64,000 bases of DNA from Stutzerimonas stutzeri (GCA_002339675.1 DDKB01000016.1:124001-188000), one strand, 5' to 3'. Positions 46,858-56,488 are shown, numbered from the stretch's first letter. The notes: generated from the letters alone by a model not told the origin. Numbers and translations are program-made.

Positions 46858-47787
46858 TCAGCGGCCGAGGGACTCCTCGGCGCCGGGGTACTCGATCATC
46901 CAGCGCAGGGTGTCCCTGAGCTCGACGCGGGACAGGTCGCCGATCAGCGAATCCAGCTTGGCCCGGCTGCCGAAGAGATTCTTCACATCGGCGGTACGGA
47001 CGAAGGCCGGGTTGACCCTGACCTCCATCCGGTGCCCCGAAATGGCGGCCGCCTGTTCCAGTACGTACTGCAGGGTGTAGGCCGATCCGGAGCAGATGTT
47101 GACGGTTTCGCCGATGGCAGCCGGTGTTTCCAGCAGTCGCCGGTAGGCGCGGGCCACCTGGCGGACGTCGCAGAAGTCGCGGGCGATGTCCAGGTTGCCG
47201 AGTTCGATGACATCGGCGCGCCGCCGCGTGTGGGCGACGATCTTGGGAATCAGGAACTGCTCGGCCTGGCCCACGCCGGTGTAATTGAAAGGGCGGCTGA
47301 CGATCAGCGGCAGGCGGTTCTGGTAGAGCCGCGCAAGAAACTCCATCGCCGCCTTGCTCACCGCGTAGTCGTTGGCCGGCGCGAAGGGCGAGCTTTCGTC
47401 GAGCACCCCTTCGGTGGCGTTGCCATAGACGTTCGCACTGCTGGCCAGGAGCACGGCTTCGAGTGCAGGCGCTGCCGCACGTAGGGCTTCAAGCAGGTGA
47501 CGGGTGCCGAGCAGGTTCGCGTTGTAAATGGCATCTGCATCGGTGTGCGCGACGAACGACACGGCGGCCAGGTGCACGACATAGGTCGGGCGAATCTCCG
47601 CCAGCAGCGTCGTCAAGGTGGCCATGTCGTTCAGCGAGCAGCAATGGATGGCCGCCACCGCCGCCGGCAGGGGGCCGCTGGGTTGGCGGTAGCTGAGACC
47701 GTGGACCTCGTAGCCCTGGGCCGTGAGTTCCTCTGCCATGTAGCGTCCGGTGAAGCCGGTGACGCCGGTAATCAGCACTTTGCGCAT
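46858..47787 (-). CDS. rmd: GDP-6-deoxy-4-keto-D-mannose reductase Rmd
   Basis: A 309-residue short-chain dehydrogenase of the extended type, reducing GDP-4-keto-6-deoxymannose (the Gmd product) to GDP-D-rhamnose. The NAD(P) motif G-V-T-G-F-T-G is at 8-14, and the catalytic set is Ser116/Ser117 with Tyr141 and Lys145 in Y-A-V-S-K. The ATG at 47787 gives the normal N-terminus. It follows gmd on the same strand after 293 bases, with a hairpin 38 bases upstream. A related epimerase/reductase making another deoxysugar is possible, but Gmd next door favours Rmd. Confidence 0.87.
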   Translation of the reverse strand: MRKVLITGVTGFTGRYMAEELTAQGYEVHGLSYRQPSGPLPAAVAAIHCCSLNDMATLTTLLAEIRPTYVVHLAAVSFVAHTDADAIYNANLLGTRHLLEALRAAAPALEAVLLASSANVYGNATEGVLDESSPFAPANDYAVSKAAMEFLARLYQNRLPLIVSRPFNYTGVGQAEQFLIPKIVAHTRRRADVIELGNLDIARDFCDVRQVARAYRRLLETPAAIGETVNICSGSAYTLQYVLEQAAAISGHRMEVRVNPAFVRTADVKNLFGSRAKLDSLIGDLSRVELRDTLRWMIEYPGAEESLGR

Positions 47788-47824
47788 GATCTTCCCGATA
47801 GGGTGGAATTCCAATTTCAATGGC

Positions 47825-47856
47825 GCGACATCCCGGGTATAGCGGCGGGATGTTGC
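47825..47856 (-). other. Hairpin upstream of rmd
   Basis: An 11-bp stem with one G-T pair (47825-47835 with 47846-47856) and a 10-base loop lies 38 bases before the rmd start. It could be a partial terminator or an mRNA-stability element. Confidence 0.35.
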
Positions 47857-48028
47857 GTCCCGGTTAACGTCGGCAGGATGACCACAGGTGCTGTTCACAT
47901 CGAGTCTTTCTGGCGGCCCGCTCGATTCCCGGCCTGTCCTGGCGGATCACAGGCCTTTATGAGCGGCCGTACTGCACGGTGGAACGCGTCCACGTCCTCC
48001 GATTATCCGGCGCACGACGGTGGGGGAG

Positions 48029-48060
48029 CGCGCCACAGCCGAGCACTGCTCGGCTGGCGC
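48029..48060 (-). other. Hairpin directly after gmd
   Basis: GCGC plus CAGCCGAG pairs with CTCGGCTG plus GCGC across loop CACTG, with a 2-base bulge. It starts 21 bases after the gmd stop. No T-run follows on the minus strand, so it may only stabilise the gmd 3' end. Confidence 0.4.
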
Positions 48061-48080
48061 ATCTCCGACCGTCGGGCCGC

Positions 48081-49112
48081 TTAGAACGAGAAGCCTTGCT
48101 GGTTACGGCGCATGTCGGCATCGACCATCATGCGGCACAGCTGCTCGAGCGTGGTCTTGGGCTCCCAGCCGAGAACGTCCTTGGCTTTTTGCGGATCGCC
48201 GATCAGCAGGTCGACTTCGGCGGGGCGGTAGAACTTCGGGTTGACCCGCATCACTACCTTGCCGGTCGCGGCATCCACGGCCTGCTCCTGCTCGCCACTG
48301 CCGGACCACTGCAACTCGACGTCCACCGCCTTGAAGGCCAGGGTGACGAAGTCGCGCACCGTTTCGGTACGGTTGGTGGCCAGCACGAAGACATCCGGCT
48401 CCTCAGCCTGGAGCATGCGCCACATGCCCTCGACGTATTCCTTGGCAAAACCCCAGTCGCGCTTCGCGTCGATGTTGCCGAGTTCCAGCACGTCCAGTTG
48501 GCCGAGTTTGATCTTGGCGACCGAGTCGGTGATCTTGCGCGTCACGAACTCGCGGCCACGCAGCGGCGACTCGTGGTTGAAGAGGATGCCGCTGCAACCA
48601 AAGATGTCGTAGGACTCGCGGTAGTTGATGGTCATCCAATGCGCGTAGAGCTTGGCCACGCCATAGGGGCTGCGCGGGTAGAACGGGGTGGTCTCGATCT
48701 GCGGGATGGCCTGCACCTTGCCGAACATCTCGGAGGTGGAGGCCTGGTAGTAGCGGATTTTCGGATTGACGATGCGGATGGCCTCGAGCAGGTTCACCGC
48801 GCCGGCGCCAGTGATGTCCAGCGTCGTCAGCGGCTGCTCGAAGGACACGCCGACGAAGCTTTGGGCTGCCAGGTTGTAAACCTCGGTGGCGCCCGAGTTT
48901 TCCAGCAGGCGAATGCTGGAGGACAGGTCGGTGAGGTCGTATTCGGTCAGGTGCAGGTTGGGGTGCTTGTCGATGCCCAGCTCTTCGATGCGCCAGAAGT
49001 TGACCGAACTGGTGCGGCGGAAGGTGCCGTAGACGGTGTAGCCCTTGTCCAGCAGTAGCTGGGCGAGGTAGGCGCCGTCTTGACCCGTGATACCCGTAAT
49101 GATCGCTTTCAT
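48081..49112 (-). CDS. gmd: GDP-mannose 4,6-dehydratase
   Basis: A 343-residue enzyme converting GDP-D-mannose to GDP-4-keto-6-deoxy-D-mannose. NADP motif G-I-T-G-Q-D-G at 7-13, catalytic residues Thr126/Ser127-Glu128 (S-T-S-E-M-F-G) and Tyr150/Lys154 (Y-G-V-A-K) are all present, and [13 protein letters not shown] sequence (F-N-H-E-S-P-L-R-G) near 179-187 is a Gmd hallmark. The ATG at 49112 gives the standard start. It supplies Rmd. No ManC or ManB (GDP-mannose supply) is in the window. Confidence 0.95.
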   Translation of the reverse strand: MKAIITGITGQDGAYLAQLLLDKGYTVYGTFRRTSSVNFWRIEELGIDKHPNLHLTEYDLTDLSSSIRLLENSGATEVYNLAAQSFVGVSFEQPLTTLDITGAGAVNLLEAIRIVNPKIRYYQASTSEMFGKVQAIPQIETTPFYPRSPYGVAKLYAHWMTINYRESYDIFGCSGILFNHESPLRGREFVTRKITDSVAKIKLGQLDVLELGNIDAKRDWGFAKEYVEGMWRMLQAEEPDVFVLATNRTETVRDFVTLAFKAVDVELQWSGSGEQEQAVDAATGKVVMRVNPKFYRPAEVDLLIGDPQKAKDVLGWEPKTTLEQLCRMMVDADMRRNQQGFSF

Positions 49113-49252
49113 GTTCTTCCCTGTAGGAGGTTGAGGTTTGAGGTTGGATGGGTACGGGGCGCCGGTGATCCGGCCGGCGTCGATTCGCCGCGCTGCGCTC
49201 GCAATGGCGCCGCGCGGCGGCTTCGGCATCGGCCGGATCGAACCGGTCCCCG

Positions 49253-50029
49253 CTAGGATTCCTGCTTCGCGGGCCGGGTCTTGTGCCCCGTATTCTTGTG
49301 CCTAGCGCTTCGCTCGCGCAGATAGGCCGGCACGATGTACATCGCATCTATCCAGTAGCGCCTGGCTAGCCGTCGCGGCTCCATCAGCATGCGGTGCAGC
49401 CATTCGAGCTTGGACTCGCGCATCCAACGGGGTGCGCGCTTGATGGTGCCGGTGGCGAACGAGATCGAGGCGCCGATGCTGAAACCCATGCCGGTGCGTT
49501 CATACGGCATGGTGGCTGCGGCAAGGACTTCCCCACGGGGTGTACCGACGGCGTAAAGCACCAGCTCGGACGGGTTATCGCGCACGAACTGCAGGCAGCG
49601 CTGCACTTCCTCGGGCTTCCTGATGAAGCCCATGGGCGGGTTGTAGTGATACAAGGCGATGCCGGGGTAAAGCGCCCGCAGCTTGTCAGCCTCCGATTCC
49701 AGCGATCCGATGAGTACCACGCGCAGGCGCTCGCGGTTGGCCCAGTCGAGCAGGTCGAGCGTCAGGTCGCTGCCGGGAATCACCTCATCCAGGTGGATGC
49801 CGAGCCGTTTGAGTAGCGACAGCAGTATGCGGCTGTCGCACAGCCGCCAGCGTGCCTTGGCGTACGCATCACGCAGTTCGGCGTCGTGCTCGAGTTGCAC
49901 CAGATGATCGACGTTCGGCGTTACCACAAACGAGTAGGGCTGTCTCACGCCCTCGCGGATGCAGGTCAATAAAGCTTTCTTATTGCCGGGATAGAAGTCA
50001 ATCCCGAACGCAGTAGTATCACTTGACAC
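49253..50029 (-). CDS. WecG/TagA/CpsF-family glycosyltransferase (GT26)
   Basis: A 258-residue glycosyltransferase of family GT26, whose members transfer ManNAc, ManNAcA or similar sugars to a lipid-linked acceptor at the inner membrane. Family motifs T-P-N-V-D-H-L-V at about 37-44, C-D-S-R-I-L near 64-69, V-L-I-G-S near 105-109 and G-x-P-x-x-E (here G-T-P-R-G-E) near 162-167 are visible. The C-terminal [16 protein letters not shown] is diagnostic. Its start overlaps the GT2 gene by 11 bases. Donor and acceptor are unknown. Confidence 0.87.
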   Translation of the reverse strand: MSSDTTAFGIDFYPGNKKALLTCIREGVRQPYSFVVTPNVDHLVQLEHDAELRDAYAKARWRLCDSRILLSLLKRLGIHLDEVIPGSDLTLDLLDWANRERLRVVLIGSLESEADKLRALYPGIALYHYNPPMGFIRKPEEVQRCLQFVRDNPSELVLYAVGTPRGEVLAAATMPYERTGMGFSIGASISFATGTIKRAPRWMRESKLEWLHRMLMEPRRLARRYWIDAMYIVPAYLRERSARHKNTGHKTRPAKQES

Positions 50030-50903
50030 TCATTGCTACTCCCTTGAAGGCGCCCTTGATACCCGACCAGGCGAGGCTGGGGTTCCTGAATTCCTTTAGC
50101 GTCGTAACTCCGGAAAGCAGGAACGCGGAAACAAGCGCGAACACCGGTCCGTAGAATCGCTTGTTGAAGCGAGTCGCCGCGCGATTGCGATAGTAGTGAT
50201 AGAAGGCTGAGCGACTGCCGAGGCTGAGCGAGCCGTAGTGGTACAGCCGGCTTTGCGGAATGACCTTGACGGATACCCCGTGCTGCCGGGCGCGGTACTG
50301 CCAGTCCACTTCCTCGAAATACATGAAGTAGCTTTCGTCCATCAGCCCGATTTCGTCGGTGAGCGCGGCCGAGAACGCCAGGCTGCAACCCATGATGTAG
50401 TCGGGCACGTGCTGCGGGTCCTGCCGCTGGGATGCCTCCAGGCTCTGGTTCTTGCCCAGCAGGCGTGCCTTGCCCAGGATCGGGTACAGCTTTCCACCGC
50501 CGTAGCATTCCAGGCGCCCGGTGTCGGCGCTCAGCACCAGCGAACCGACGAATTGACGGTCGTCGCGTTGCAGCGCCTCGAGCAGCGGCGAGAAGGCATC
50601 GCTTTCTACATAGGTGTCGTTATTCACGACCCAGAAGTAGGTTGGCTGCAGGTTGGCCATCGCCCAGCGCAACCCGTAGTTGTTGCCGCCCGCGTAGCCG
50701 TTGTTCACCGGGTTTTGCAGGAGCGTGACCTTCGGCGACCCGTTGCCGGCCAGCCATTGCTCGAAGGCGGCGGCGGAGCCGTCCTGCGAGTCGTTGTCCA
50801 CAACCACGATATGGTCGAGCGTCGCGCAATGGGCGAGCAGGCTCTCCACGCAGCTGATGGTTTCAGTAGCAGCTTTGTAGTTGAGAATAAGTGCGACGTT
50901 CAT
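50019..50903 (-). CDS. GT2-family glycosyltransferase
   Basis: A 294-residue inverting glycosyltransferase of family GT2 (GT-A fold). D-N-D-S-x-D at 36-41 and N-N-D at 94-96 mark the nucleotide-sugar and metal site, and F-E-E-V-D-W near 194-199 is the usual E-D/E-V-D catalytic region. The C-terminal part has a short amphipathic/hydrophobic segment that may bind the membrane. Its pattern resembles rhamnosyltransferases, fitting GDP-D-rhamnose made here, but the donor is inferred. It overlaps the polymerase gene by 41 bases and the GT26 gene by 11. Confidence 0.85.
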   Translation of the reverse strand: MNVALILNYKAATETISCVESLLAHCATLDHIVVVDNDSQDGSAAAFEQWLAGNGSPKVTLLQNPVNNGYAGGNNYGLRWAMANLQPTYFWVVNNDTYVESDAFSPLLEALQRDDRQFVGSLVLSADTGRLECYGGGKLYPILGKARLLGKNQSLEASQRQDPQHVPDYIMGCSLAFSAALTDEIGLMDESYFMYFEEVDWQYRARQHGVSVKVIPQSRLYHYGSLSLGSRSAFYHYYRNRAATRFNKRFYGPVFALVSAFLLSGVTTLKEFRNPSLAWSGIKGAFKGVAMSVK

Positions 50904-52122
50904 GGACCCGTTCCTTGCTGCGTAGATGGCGTGCGCGAAGTGAATGAATGACGAAAAGCATGACGATGATTGGCTGCGTATATTCGAACAGGCCGCTCAA
51001 CGGCCAGATTACGAACAGCGCCAGCATCGCGGCGTAGTTGAAGCCCATGTCCGGATTGATATTGCGCGCAATGCGCTGGTAGACGTACAGGGACAGCGGT
51101 ACTACCAGAAAGGTCAGAAAACCGAACCGGAACAGGGTGCCGAGGATGCCGACATCGGACAGGAAGAAGTGCTCGCCGAAATAGGGGATGAAGCCGTCCT
51201 GCCACATCAGCGACAGCGAGCCGCTGGGCAGCCAATTGACCAGGTCCAGGTGGTTGAAGATCGCCGCGATGGTGTAGCGGCGCACGCCGTCGTCGACGTC
51301 GCCTTCGAGGCTGTTTTCGTAAAACTCGATGTTCAGCCCGAGCGTGTGCGCCAGTTCCGGGTAGAAGACGAAGGGCGACAGCAACACGCACAGCGAAGCG
51401 GCCCAGATGATCGCCTTCGAGCGCAGGCAGAACAGTGAGAACGCAAGGCAGAGCACGATCAACTGGCGGGTCTGGGTTGCGAACACCAGCGTCAGCAGGA
51501 GCACCACTGCGACAGTCAGGTACAGCGAGCGGACGCGGTTCTCGCCGTTGATAGGCGACTGGCCCTTCGACCAGGTCTGAATGCAGTAGAAGTAGGCGAA
51601 GCAGAGCAGGTAGGGGCCGATCGAGGAGCGGTCCGGGCGGTCCCACGCGGTCTGCTCCTCACGAAAGTCCGGCAGCATGCCGAACTTGAACATCCAGGAC
51701 AGCACGACGGCGACCAGCGCGGCGTACAGCAACGAATGCTCGAACTGGCGCGTGGTCATCCGCTTGGCCAGCAGCAACAGGGGGACGAAACCAAAGGCGA
51801 ACAGAATGCGCCGCTCTTCGATCAGCCCGTAGGTGATCGGCTGGCCGTAGGTATAGAAGGAGAAAATCGCCGGCAGCACCGTGAACACGACGAAGCTGTA
51901 GAAGGCGTAGTACATGAGGATGCGGAATTCCCGCGACGATTCATCGGTTGACGCCATCAGCATCAGGAAGGTCGCGCCCAGGCATACCGCCAGCCACGCC
52001 TCGTTAAGGAACTTGAAGCCGACCGGGTTGTGCGTGCTGTCACCGAACACAGAGAAATGCAGGATGAACGCCAGCACGGCCAGCGGCATGAAAAAGATTT
52101 TTGAGCTGATGTTTGTCATCAC
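50863..52122 (-). CDS. Wzy/O-antigen-ligase-like polysaccharide polymerase
   Basis: A 419-residue membrane protein with about 10-12 hydrophobic helices and a large periplasmic loop around 270-330 (F-Y-E-N-S-L-E-G-D-V-D-D). It fits the Wzy/WaaL O-antigen polymerase/ligase superfamily, and in this locus polymerase is the natural role: joining lipid-linked repeats in the periplasm. It has little sequence conservation, as is usual for Wzy, so the call rests on topology and context. Its 3' end runs 41 bases into the GT2 gene. AAGGA lies before the start. Confidence 0.75.
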   Translation of the reverse strand: MMTNISSKIFFMPLAVLAFILHFSVFGDSTHNPVGFKFLNEAWLAVCLGATFLMLMASTDESSREFRILMYYAFYSFVVFTVLPAIFSFYTYGQPITYGLIEERRILFAFGFVPLLLLAKRMTTRQFEHSLLYAALVAVVLSWMFKFGMLPDFREEQTAWDRPDRSSIGPYLLCFAYFYCIQTWSKGQSPINGENRVRSLYLTVAVVLLLTLVFATQTRQLIVLCLAFSLFCLRSKAIIWAASLCVLLSPFVFYPELAHTLGLNIEFYENSLEGDVDDGVRRYTIAAIFNHLDLVNWLPSGSLSLMWQDGFIPYFGEHFFLSDVGILGTLFRFGFLTFLVVPLSLYVYQRIARNINPDMGFNYAAMLALFVIWPLSGLFEYTQPIIVMLFVIHSLRARHLRSKERVHERRTYSQLQSCY

Positions 52123-52452
52123 CTGAGTCCTTAGGTGCTCGATCCAATATCCAAATCAACTACGCCGCAATACGCTCAAGCCACATCATCGTTGTCTTGC
52201 CGTTGCCATCGATACGCCGTCGCGCTTGCACATCACGGGTGTCGATCTGGTTGGAGGCAGCCCGCCGATACCGGTCGGTAATCGCTGCTGCCTTCAGCCA
52301 AACGCCGCTCGCCTTAAGCCGCAGGGGCCCAGACGCAAGGTTGGACCATGACGGTTGCAGTGGGTTGCGCCGAGCCGTCGGTTTAGTCCGAAAAAATTTC
52401 TACCCCGATCACAATGCGAGTTCCCAGGCACCGTCCGGCCGTAGGCGACGGG
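52123..52452. other. Non-coding gap of 330 bases between the GH5 and polymerase genes
   Basis: No supported coding frame. It holds an AT-richer stretch (52385-52410) and the ribosome site of the polymerase gene. It may contain an internal promoter; no clear element was found. Confidence 0.35.
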
Positions 52453-53511
52453 CTAAGGGTCCGAGGTGGGTCCGAACCCTGTGCAATCGTTGTCAATGTG
52501 TTTTTGCAGGACGTCCATCTGCGGCCGGTCCTGGCCGTCGATCGGTTCGATCGCCAGGATGTATTTGCCCCAGCCAGGGCCGCCCGCCCAGTAGGCGCTG
52601 GGGATGCACTGCTCGTTGAGATAGCTGAGCAGGTTGTCCATGGCCACCAGCATCGACTCCGATTCCGCCGGCACGCCGTACTCGCCGAGGAATCCCTTGA
52701 GCTTGTTTTCCTTGAGCCATTCGACGAACGGGCGCACGCGTTCGATGCCCAGTGTCGGGCGCACCGTTTCGTTGCTGGCGTAGCGACCGGAGAAGTCCTT
52801 GTCGAAATACAGGTGGCCTTCGTAGATCAGCTTGTCCGCCGGGTCGCGGAGGATGAAGTCGCCGTTGACGGCCTGCCAGTGGAAGGCGCTGGACCAGCGG
52901 TCGCCCTCGACAAAGATCAACACCTCCATGTCCACTTCGCGGATCGCGTCGACAGCCCGCTGCGCTGCTTCCGGCCAGAGACCGCGGGTAGAGTGGGGCT
53001 CGTTCATGATGTCGTAGCCGAGCAGCCCAGGATGACCCTTGAAGGCCTCGGCCAGCTTGCGCCAGACCGCGGCGTAAGCGCTGTACGGCACTTCCGGCGA
53101 GCCGATCAGGTTGCCCTTGTAGCGGGCGTAGTTGTGCATGTCGAGGATGACTTTCTGGCCGTGCTGGGCGGCGAAATCCAGGGTCCGCTTGAGCAGCCGC
53201 ATCTGGTCGAAATTGAGGCCCAGCTCCAGATCGTGCTGCACGCGCTCCCAGATAAAGGGAAAGCGGATCAGGCGGATCCGTTTGTCGGCGTAGTACTTGA
53301 AGTACTTCTTATCCGGATAGAAATAGTTCGTGCCGAGCGTACCGGGCGTTACGTGCGGTGCGAAATTGGCAGCCGATAGGTTGATGCCGATCAGGTCGAT
53401 GCCGGACGACGGTTTGCCTGGCTCGGCCTGGGTCAGTGTCGCGACGCCGAGCGTCAGGGCGCAGGCGAACCGGATCGCCACGGACCGGGGCGAACTGAAG
53501 CGACTTGCCAT
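52453..53511 (-). CDS. Secreted GH5-family glycoside hydrolase
   Basis: A 352-residue glycosidase with a signal peptide (cleavage near residue 29, after T-Q-A). It fits family GH5: R-L-I-R-F-P-F near 80-86, H-N-Y near 126-128, the acid/base Glu171 in M-N-E-P-H, and the nucleophile Glu277 in G-E-Y-G-V-P. It would act in the periplasm or outside, probably on the polysaccharide made by this locus, for release, length control or unblocking. Cellulase or mannanase activity cannot be excluded. It lies between wzc and the polymerase gene on the same strand. Confidence 0.85.
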   Translation of the reverse strand: MASRFSSPRSVAIRFACALTLGVATLTQAEPGKPSSGIDLIGINLSAANFAPHVTPGTLGTNYFYPDKKYFKYYADKRIRLIRFPFIWERVQHDLELGLNFDQMRLLKRTLDFAAQHGQKVILDMHNYARYKGNLIGSPEVPYSAYAAVWRKLAEAFKGHPGLLGYDIMNEPHSTRGLWPEAAQRAVDAIREVDMEVLIFVEGDRWSSAFHWQAVNGDFILRDPADKLIYEGHLYFDKDFSGRYASNETVRPTLGIERVRPFVEWLKENKLKGFLGEYGVPAESESMLVAMDNLLSYLNEQCIPSAYWAGGPGWGKYILAIEPIDGQDRPQMDVLQKHIDNDCTGFGPTSDP

Positions 53512-53663
53512 ACGGGTTCCTTGTCTTCGGTGAACTTACGCGCCGGTGGCTGCCCTGCTCGGGCGGCCCCGGGAGAACTCTGGCGGGCCGGAGATCTGTC
53601 GAATGACTGTCCCCGCGAGGCCCGCCAGGTCATGGGCCCAGGTCGTTGGCCCGGTGCGGCGGC

Positions 53664-55877
53664 TCAGGATTTGCTCTGGTACTCGTATTGGTAGTACCCG
53701 TACTCGCTGTAGTTCGCGGCCTTGCGGAGCACGGCATTGAAGATGACGCCCTTGACCAGCAGGCCGTTCTGCTCCAGGCGGCGCTTGGCGACCTCGATCT
53801 CCTTCACGCCGTTCAGCCCGTAGCGCGTCACCATCAGCGTGGTGCCGGCCTGGCTGCCGACCAGGGCCGCGTCGGTCACGGCGAGGATCGGCGGGGTATC
53901 GAAGATCACCATGTCGTACATGCCGCTGATTTCCTTGACGAAGCGCGAGAAGTTCTCGTGCATCAGCAGTTCGGACGGGTTGGGCGGCAGTTGCCCGTGA
54001 GTGATCACGTGCAGGTTGTTCATCTGCGTCTTCTGGATGGCATCGAACAGGGTGATCCGGCCGGAGAGGATGTCCGACAGGCCCTTTTCGCCCTGGCAGC
54101 GCATGACCTTGTGCAGGTAGCCCTTGCGCATGTCAGCATCGATCAGCAGCACCTTCTTGCCAGACTGCGCGATAACCGCCGCCAGGTTGCTGGTGACGAA
54201 CGACTTGCCGACCGCGGGGCTCGGCCCAGTGATCATGAGGATGTTGTTCTTCGCCTCGATCATGGCGAAGTGCAGGCTGGTACGCAGGCTGCGCATCGCC
54301 TCGGTCGCCAGGTCCGCCGGGTCGTTGATGGTGAGCAAATAAGAAGCGCTGCTCTTGTCGCGCTTGAAGTTGGCCAGGCGTTTTTCCAGCGCGCCCTGCT
54401 TTTCGCTGAACGGAATAGCGGCGTAGACCGGGATGCCGACGCGCTCGATTTCCTCGGGGTTTTCCACGCCGCGCTTGAGCGCTTCGCGCACATAGACGAA
54501 AGCGATGGCCAGGATCGCGCCGAGCAGGGTGGCGGCGATCACGATCAGCGGCTTGTTCGGCTTCACCGGTTCGTCGATGTCTGCAGCGGCGTGGTCGACA
54601 ATGTGTACGTTGCCAACGGTGCCGGCACGGATGATGTCCAGCTCCTGGGTCTTGTTCAGCAGCATCGAATAGGTCTCCGAGGAAACCTCGACGTCGCGGT
54701 TGAGGCGCAGCAATTCCTGCTGGGTCGACGGCAGCGTACCGATCTGTTTCTCCAGTTCTGCCTTTTGGGTCTGAAGCTGGTTGATTTGGTTCATCAACGC
54801 CTGGTAGTTCGGGTGCTGGCGAGTGAAGCGCCGCTCCATGTCGGTGCGCTTGAGGTTCTGCTCGGAAATCTGGCTTTCCAAGTCGACGATGCGGTCAAGC
54901 ACCGACTGCGTCTCGGCGCTGATATCGACCGAGTGATTGCGTGTCTGGAACTCGTTCAATGCGGTCTGCGCAGCGTCGAGCTTCTTGCGTACTTCGGGCA
55001 CCTGTTCGTCGAGGAATTCCAGGCTTTGGGTCGCTTCGGCTGCGTTGCGAGCGACGTTCTGGTCGACGTAGCGCTGGGCGACTTCCTCGAGCACCGCGAT
55101 GGCCTTGGCCGGGTCGGTTCCTTCCAGGGTCACGTTGATGATGCCGGACTGCTTGCCCAGCTCACCGGCGGAAAGACGATTCTGGTAGTCATCAGTGGTC
55201 GCGTAGGTGCGGTTCTTGATAACCGTGAAAGTGGTGCCCGGCCGTGCATTGAGTTCACCGACCGTGATGGCATAGTCCGGGGTTTCGACCGGCTCGCCGA
55301 CCACACCCTGGGCCACGACTTCGCCGTCGGCGTCGCGCAGGATGAAGCCGTTGTTCTCAGCCGCTTCGAGGGTCAGTTCCTCGCCGTGCATCTTGTCCGG
55401 CACGATCAGGTGGGTGATACGCAGGGATTCTCCGCCCCAGGCGTAGGCCTCGAACCCTTCCGGATACCAGCCCAGTTCGCCTTCCTCGGTAGGTTCGAAG
55501 TGGCGGTACATGTAGCCGCCGATGATCGGGAAGTAATGCGGCTCGATGATGATGTCGAGGTTCAGCGCCTCGACGGCGCCGCCCACGACCGAACGGGACT
55601 TGAGCAGCGCGATCTCGGTCTGTGCTGGCGATACCGCCGGTGCGTTGCCGACCACGTCGGTGAGGCTCGGCAAACCGCTCTTCGGCTCGATCTGGATCAT
55701 CGCACTGGCCAGATAGACTGGTGTGGCGAGCAGCGCATAGGCGATGCCGAGCGCGGCGAAGAATCCGGTAATCGCAATGATCAGGGCCCGATTGTTGATC
55801 AGCGTGTCAAAGAGGTGGGCAAGGTCGATGTCCTTGTCCTCTTTGGTCTCGTAAATGGGGCGCGGCATGGTGGTCAT
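53664..55877 (-). CDS. wzc: Wzc-type chain-length regulator and BY-kinase
   Basis: A 737-residue inner-membrane polysaccharide co-polymerase with tyrosine kinase. TM1 is at about 31-51, a long periplasmic Wzz-like and coiled-coil region (about 55-440), TM2 at about 442-462 and a cytosolic kinase. Walker A G-P-S-P-A-V-G-K-S-F is at about 549-558, Walker A' L-L-I-D-A-D-M-R near 580, Walker B V-I-F-D-T-P-P near 660. The C-terminus ends in a Tyr cluster (Y-S-E-Y-G-Y-Y-Q-Y-E-Y). An AAGGAAC site supports the first ATG. Wzb, encoded just upstream, would dephosphorylate the cluster. Confidence 0.94.
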   Translation of the reverse strand: MTTMPRPIYETKEDKDIDLAHLFDTLINNRALIIAITGFFAALGIAYALLATPVYLASAMIQIEPKSGLPSLTDVVGNAPAVSPAQTEIALLKSRSVVGGAVEALNLDIIIEPHYFPIIGGYMYRHFEPTEEGELGWYPEGFEAYAWGGESLRITHLIVPDKMHGEELTLEAAENNGFILRDADGEVVAQGVVGEPVETPDYAITVGELNARPGTTFTVIKNRTYATTDDYQNRLSAGELGKQSGIINVTLEGTDPAKAIAVLEEVAQRYVDQNVARNAAEATQSLEFLDEQVPEVRKKLDAAQTALNEFQTRNHSVDISAETQSVLDRIVDLESQISEQNLKRTDMERRFTRQHPNYQALMNQINQLQTQKAELEKQIGTLPSTQQELLRLNRDVEVSSETYSMLLNKTQELDIIRAGTVGNVHIVDHAAADIDEPVKPNKPLIVIAATLLGAILAIAFVYVREALKRGVENPEEIERVGIPVYAAIPFSEKQGALEKRLANFKRDKSSASYLLTINDPADLATEAMRSLRTSLHFAMIEAKNNILMITGPSPAVGKSFVTSNLAAVIAQSGKKVLLIDADMRKGYLHKVMRCQGEKGLSDILSGRITLFDAIQKTQMNNLHVITHGQLPPNPSELLMHENFSRFVKEISGMYDMVIFDTPPILAVTDAALVGSQAGTTLMVTRYGLNGVKEIEVAKRRLEQNGLLVKGVIFNAVLRKAANYSEYGYYQYEYQSKS

Positions 55878-55892
55878 TGAAGTTCCTTCTTC

Positions 55893-56330
55893 TTATTTCA
55901 GGTAAGGAAGCCAGCTCTCGACGCATTGCGTCAAAAGGCTGTGAACGTGTTCGAATGCGGGTTTGGACTGGCGATACGGGTCGGGAACCTCAGTGTCGTC
56001 CAGCCATTTGCCCACTAGGAAGGTCTTGCCATGTACTTCGGGTGCGATCTGGCGGATGTGCTGGATGTGGCTGTTCTCCATCGCCAGGATGAGATCAGCT
56101 TTATGCAGCATCTCGCTGTTCACCTGTCGAGCACGGTGGGACATATGTTCCAGTCCGTGATCGGCGAGCACCTCGTGTGCGGTCTTGTCCATCGGGTTGC
56201 CTACCAGTGCGCCGATGCCTGCCGAGCTGATCGTCAGGCCTTTTCCCTGGAGTCGGCTCGACAACAACGCCTCGGCCGCGGGGCTTCTGCAGATGTTGCC
56301 AACGCAGACAATCAATATGTTCCGGAACAT
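55893..56330 (-). CDS. wzb: Low-molecular-weight protein tyrosine phosphatase Wzb
   Basis: A 145-residue cytosolic phosphatase. The P-loop C-x5-R is Cys9-V-G-N-I-C-R15-S, and the general acid Asp117 lies in V-P-D-P-Y. It should remove phosphate from the Tyr cluster of Wzc, allowing cycles of polymerisation and export. It ends 15 bases before wzc and lies 158 bases after wcaJ on the same strand. Confidence 0.93.
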   Translation of the reverse strand: MFRNILIVCVGNICRSPAAEALLSSRLQGKGLTISSAGIGALVGNPMDKTAHEVLADHGLEHMSHRARQVNSEMLHKADLILAMENSHIQHIRQIAPEVHGKTFLVGKWLDDTEVPDPYRQSKPAFEHVHSLLTQCVESWLPYLK

Positions 56331-56488
56331 GTCGCTTAATCCCTCTGCCGGTTTGCCACTGGCGGACGGCCGCGCACATCTCGGAACGCAAATCTGATAT
56401 TTGCTCGTTTCATTAGTTCAATCTTCCTGCCGTGCTCGCGCATCAAAGGGTGGGGGCTGCCCTGCGGGGCTGCTAAAGGCGCGCGCTA

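Noticed and set aside
53646..55880. A 744-codon open frame opposite wzc
   Set aside because: Its length is striking, but it is an antisense shadow of wzc with no domain, and wzc is complete with all kinase motifs.
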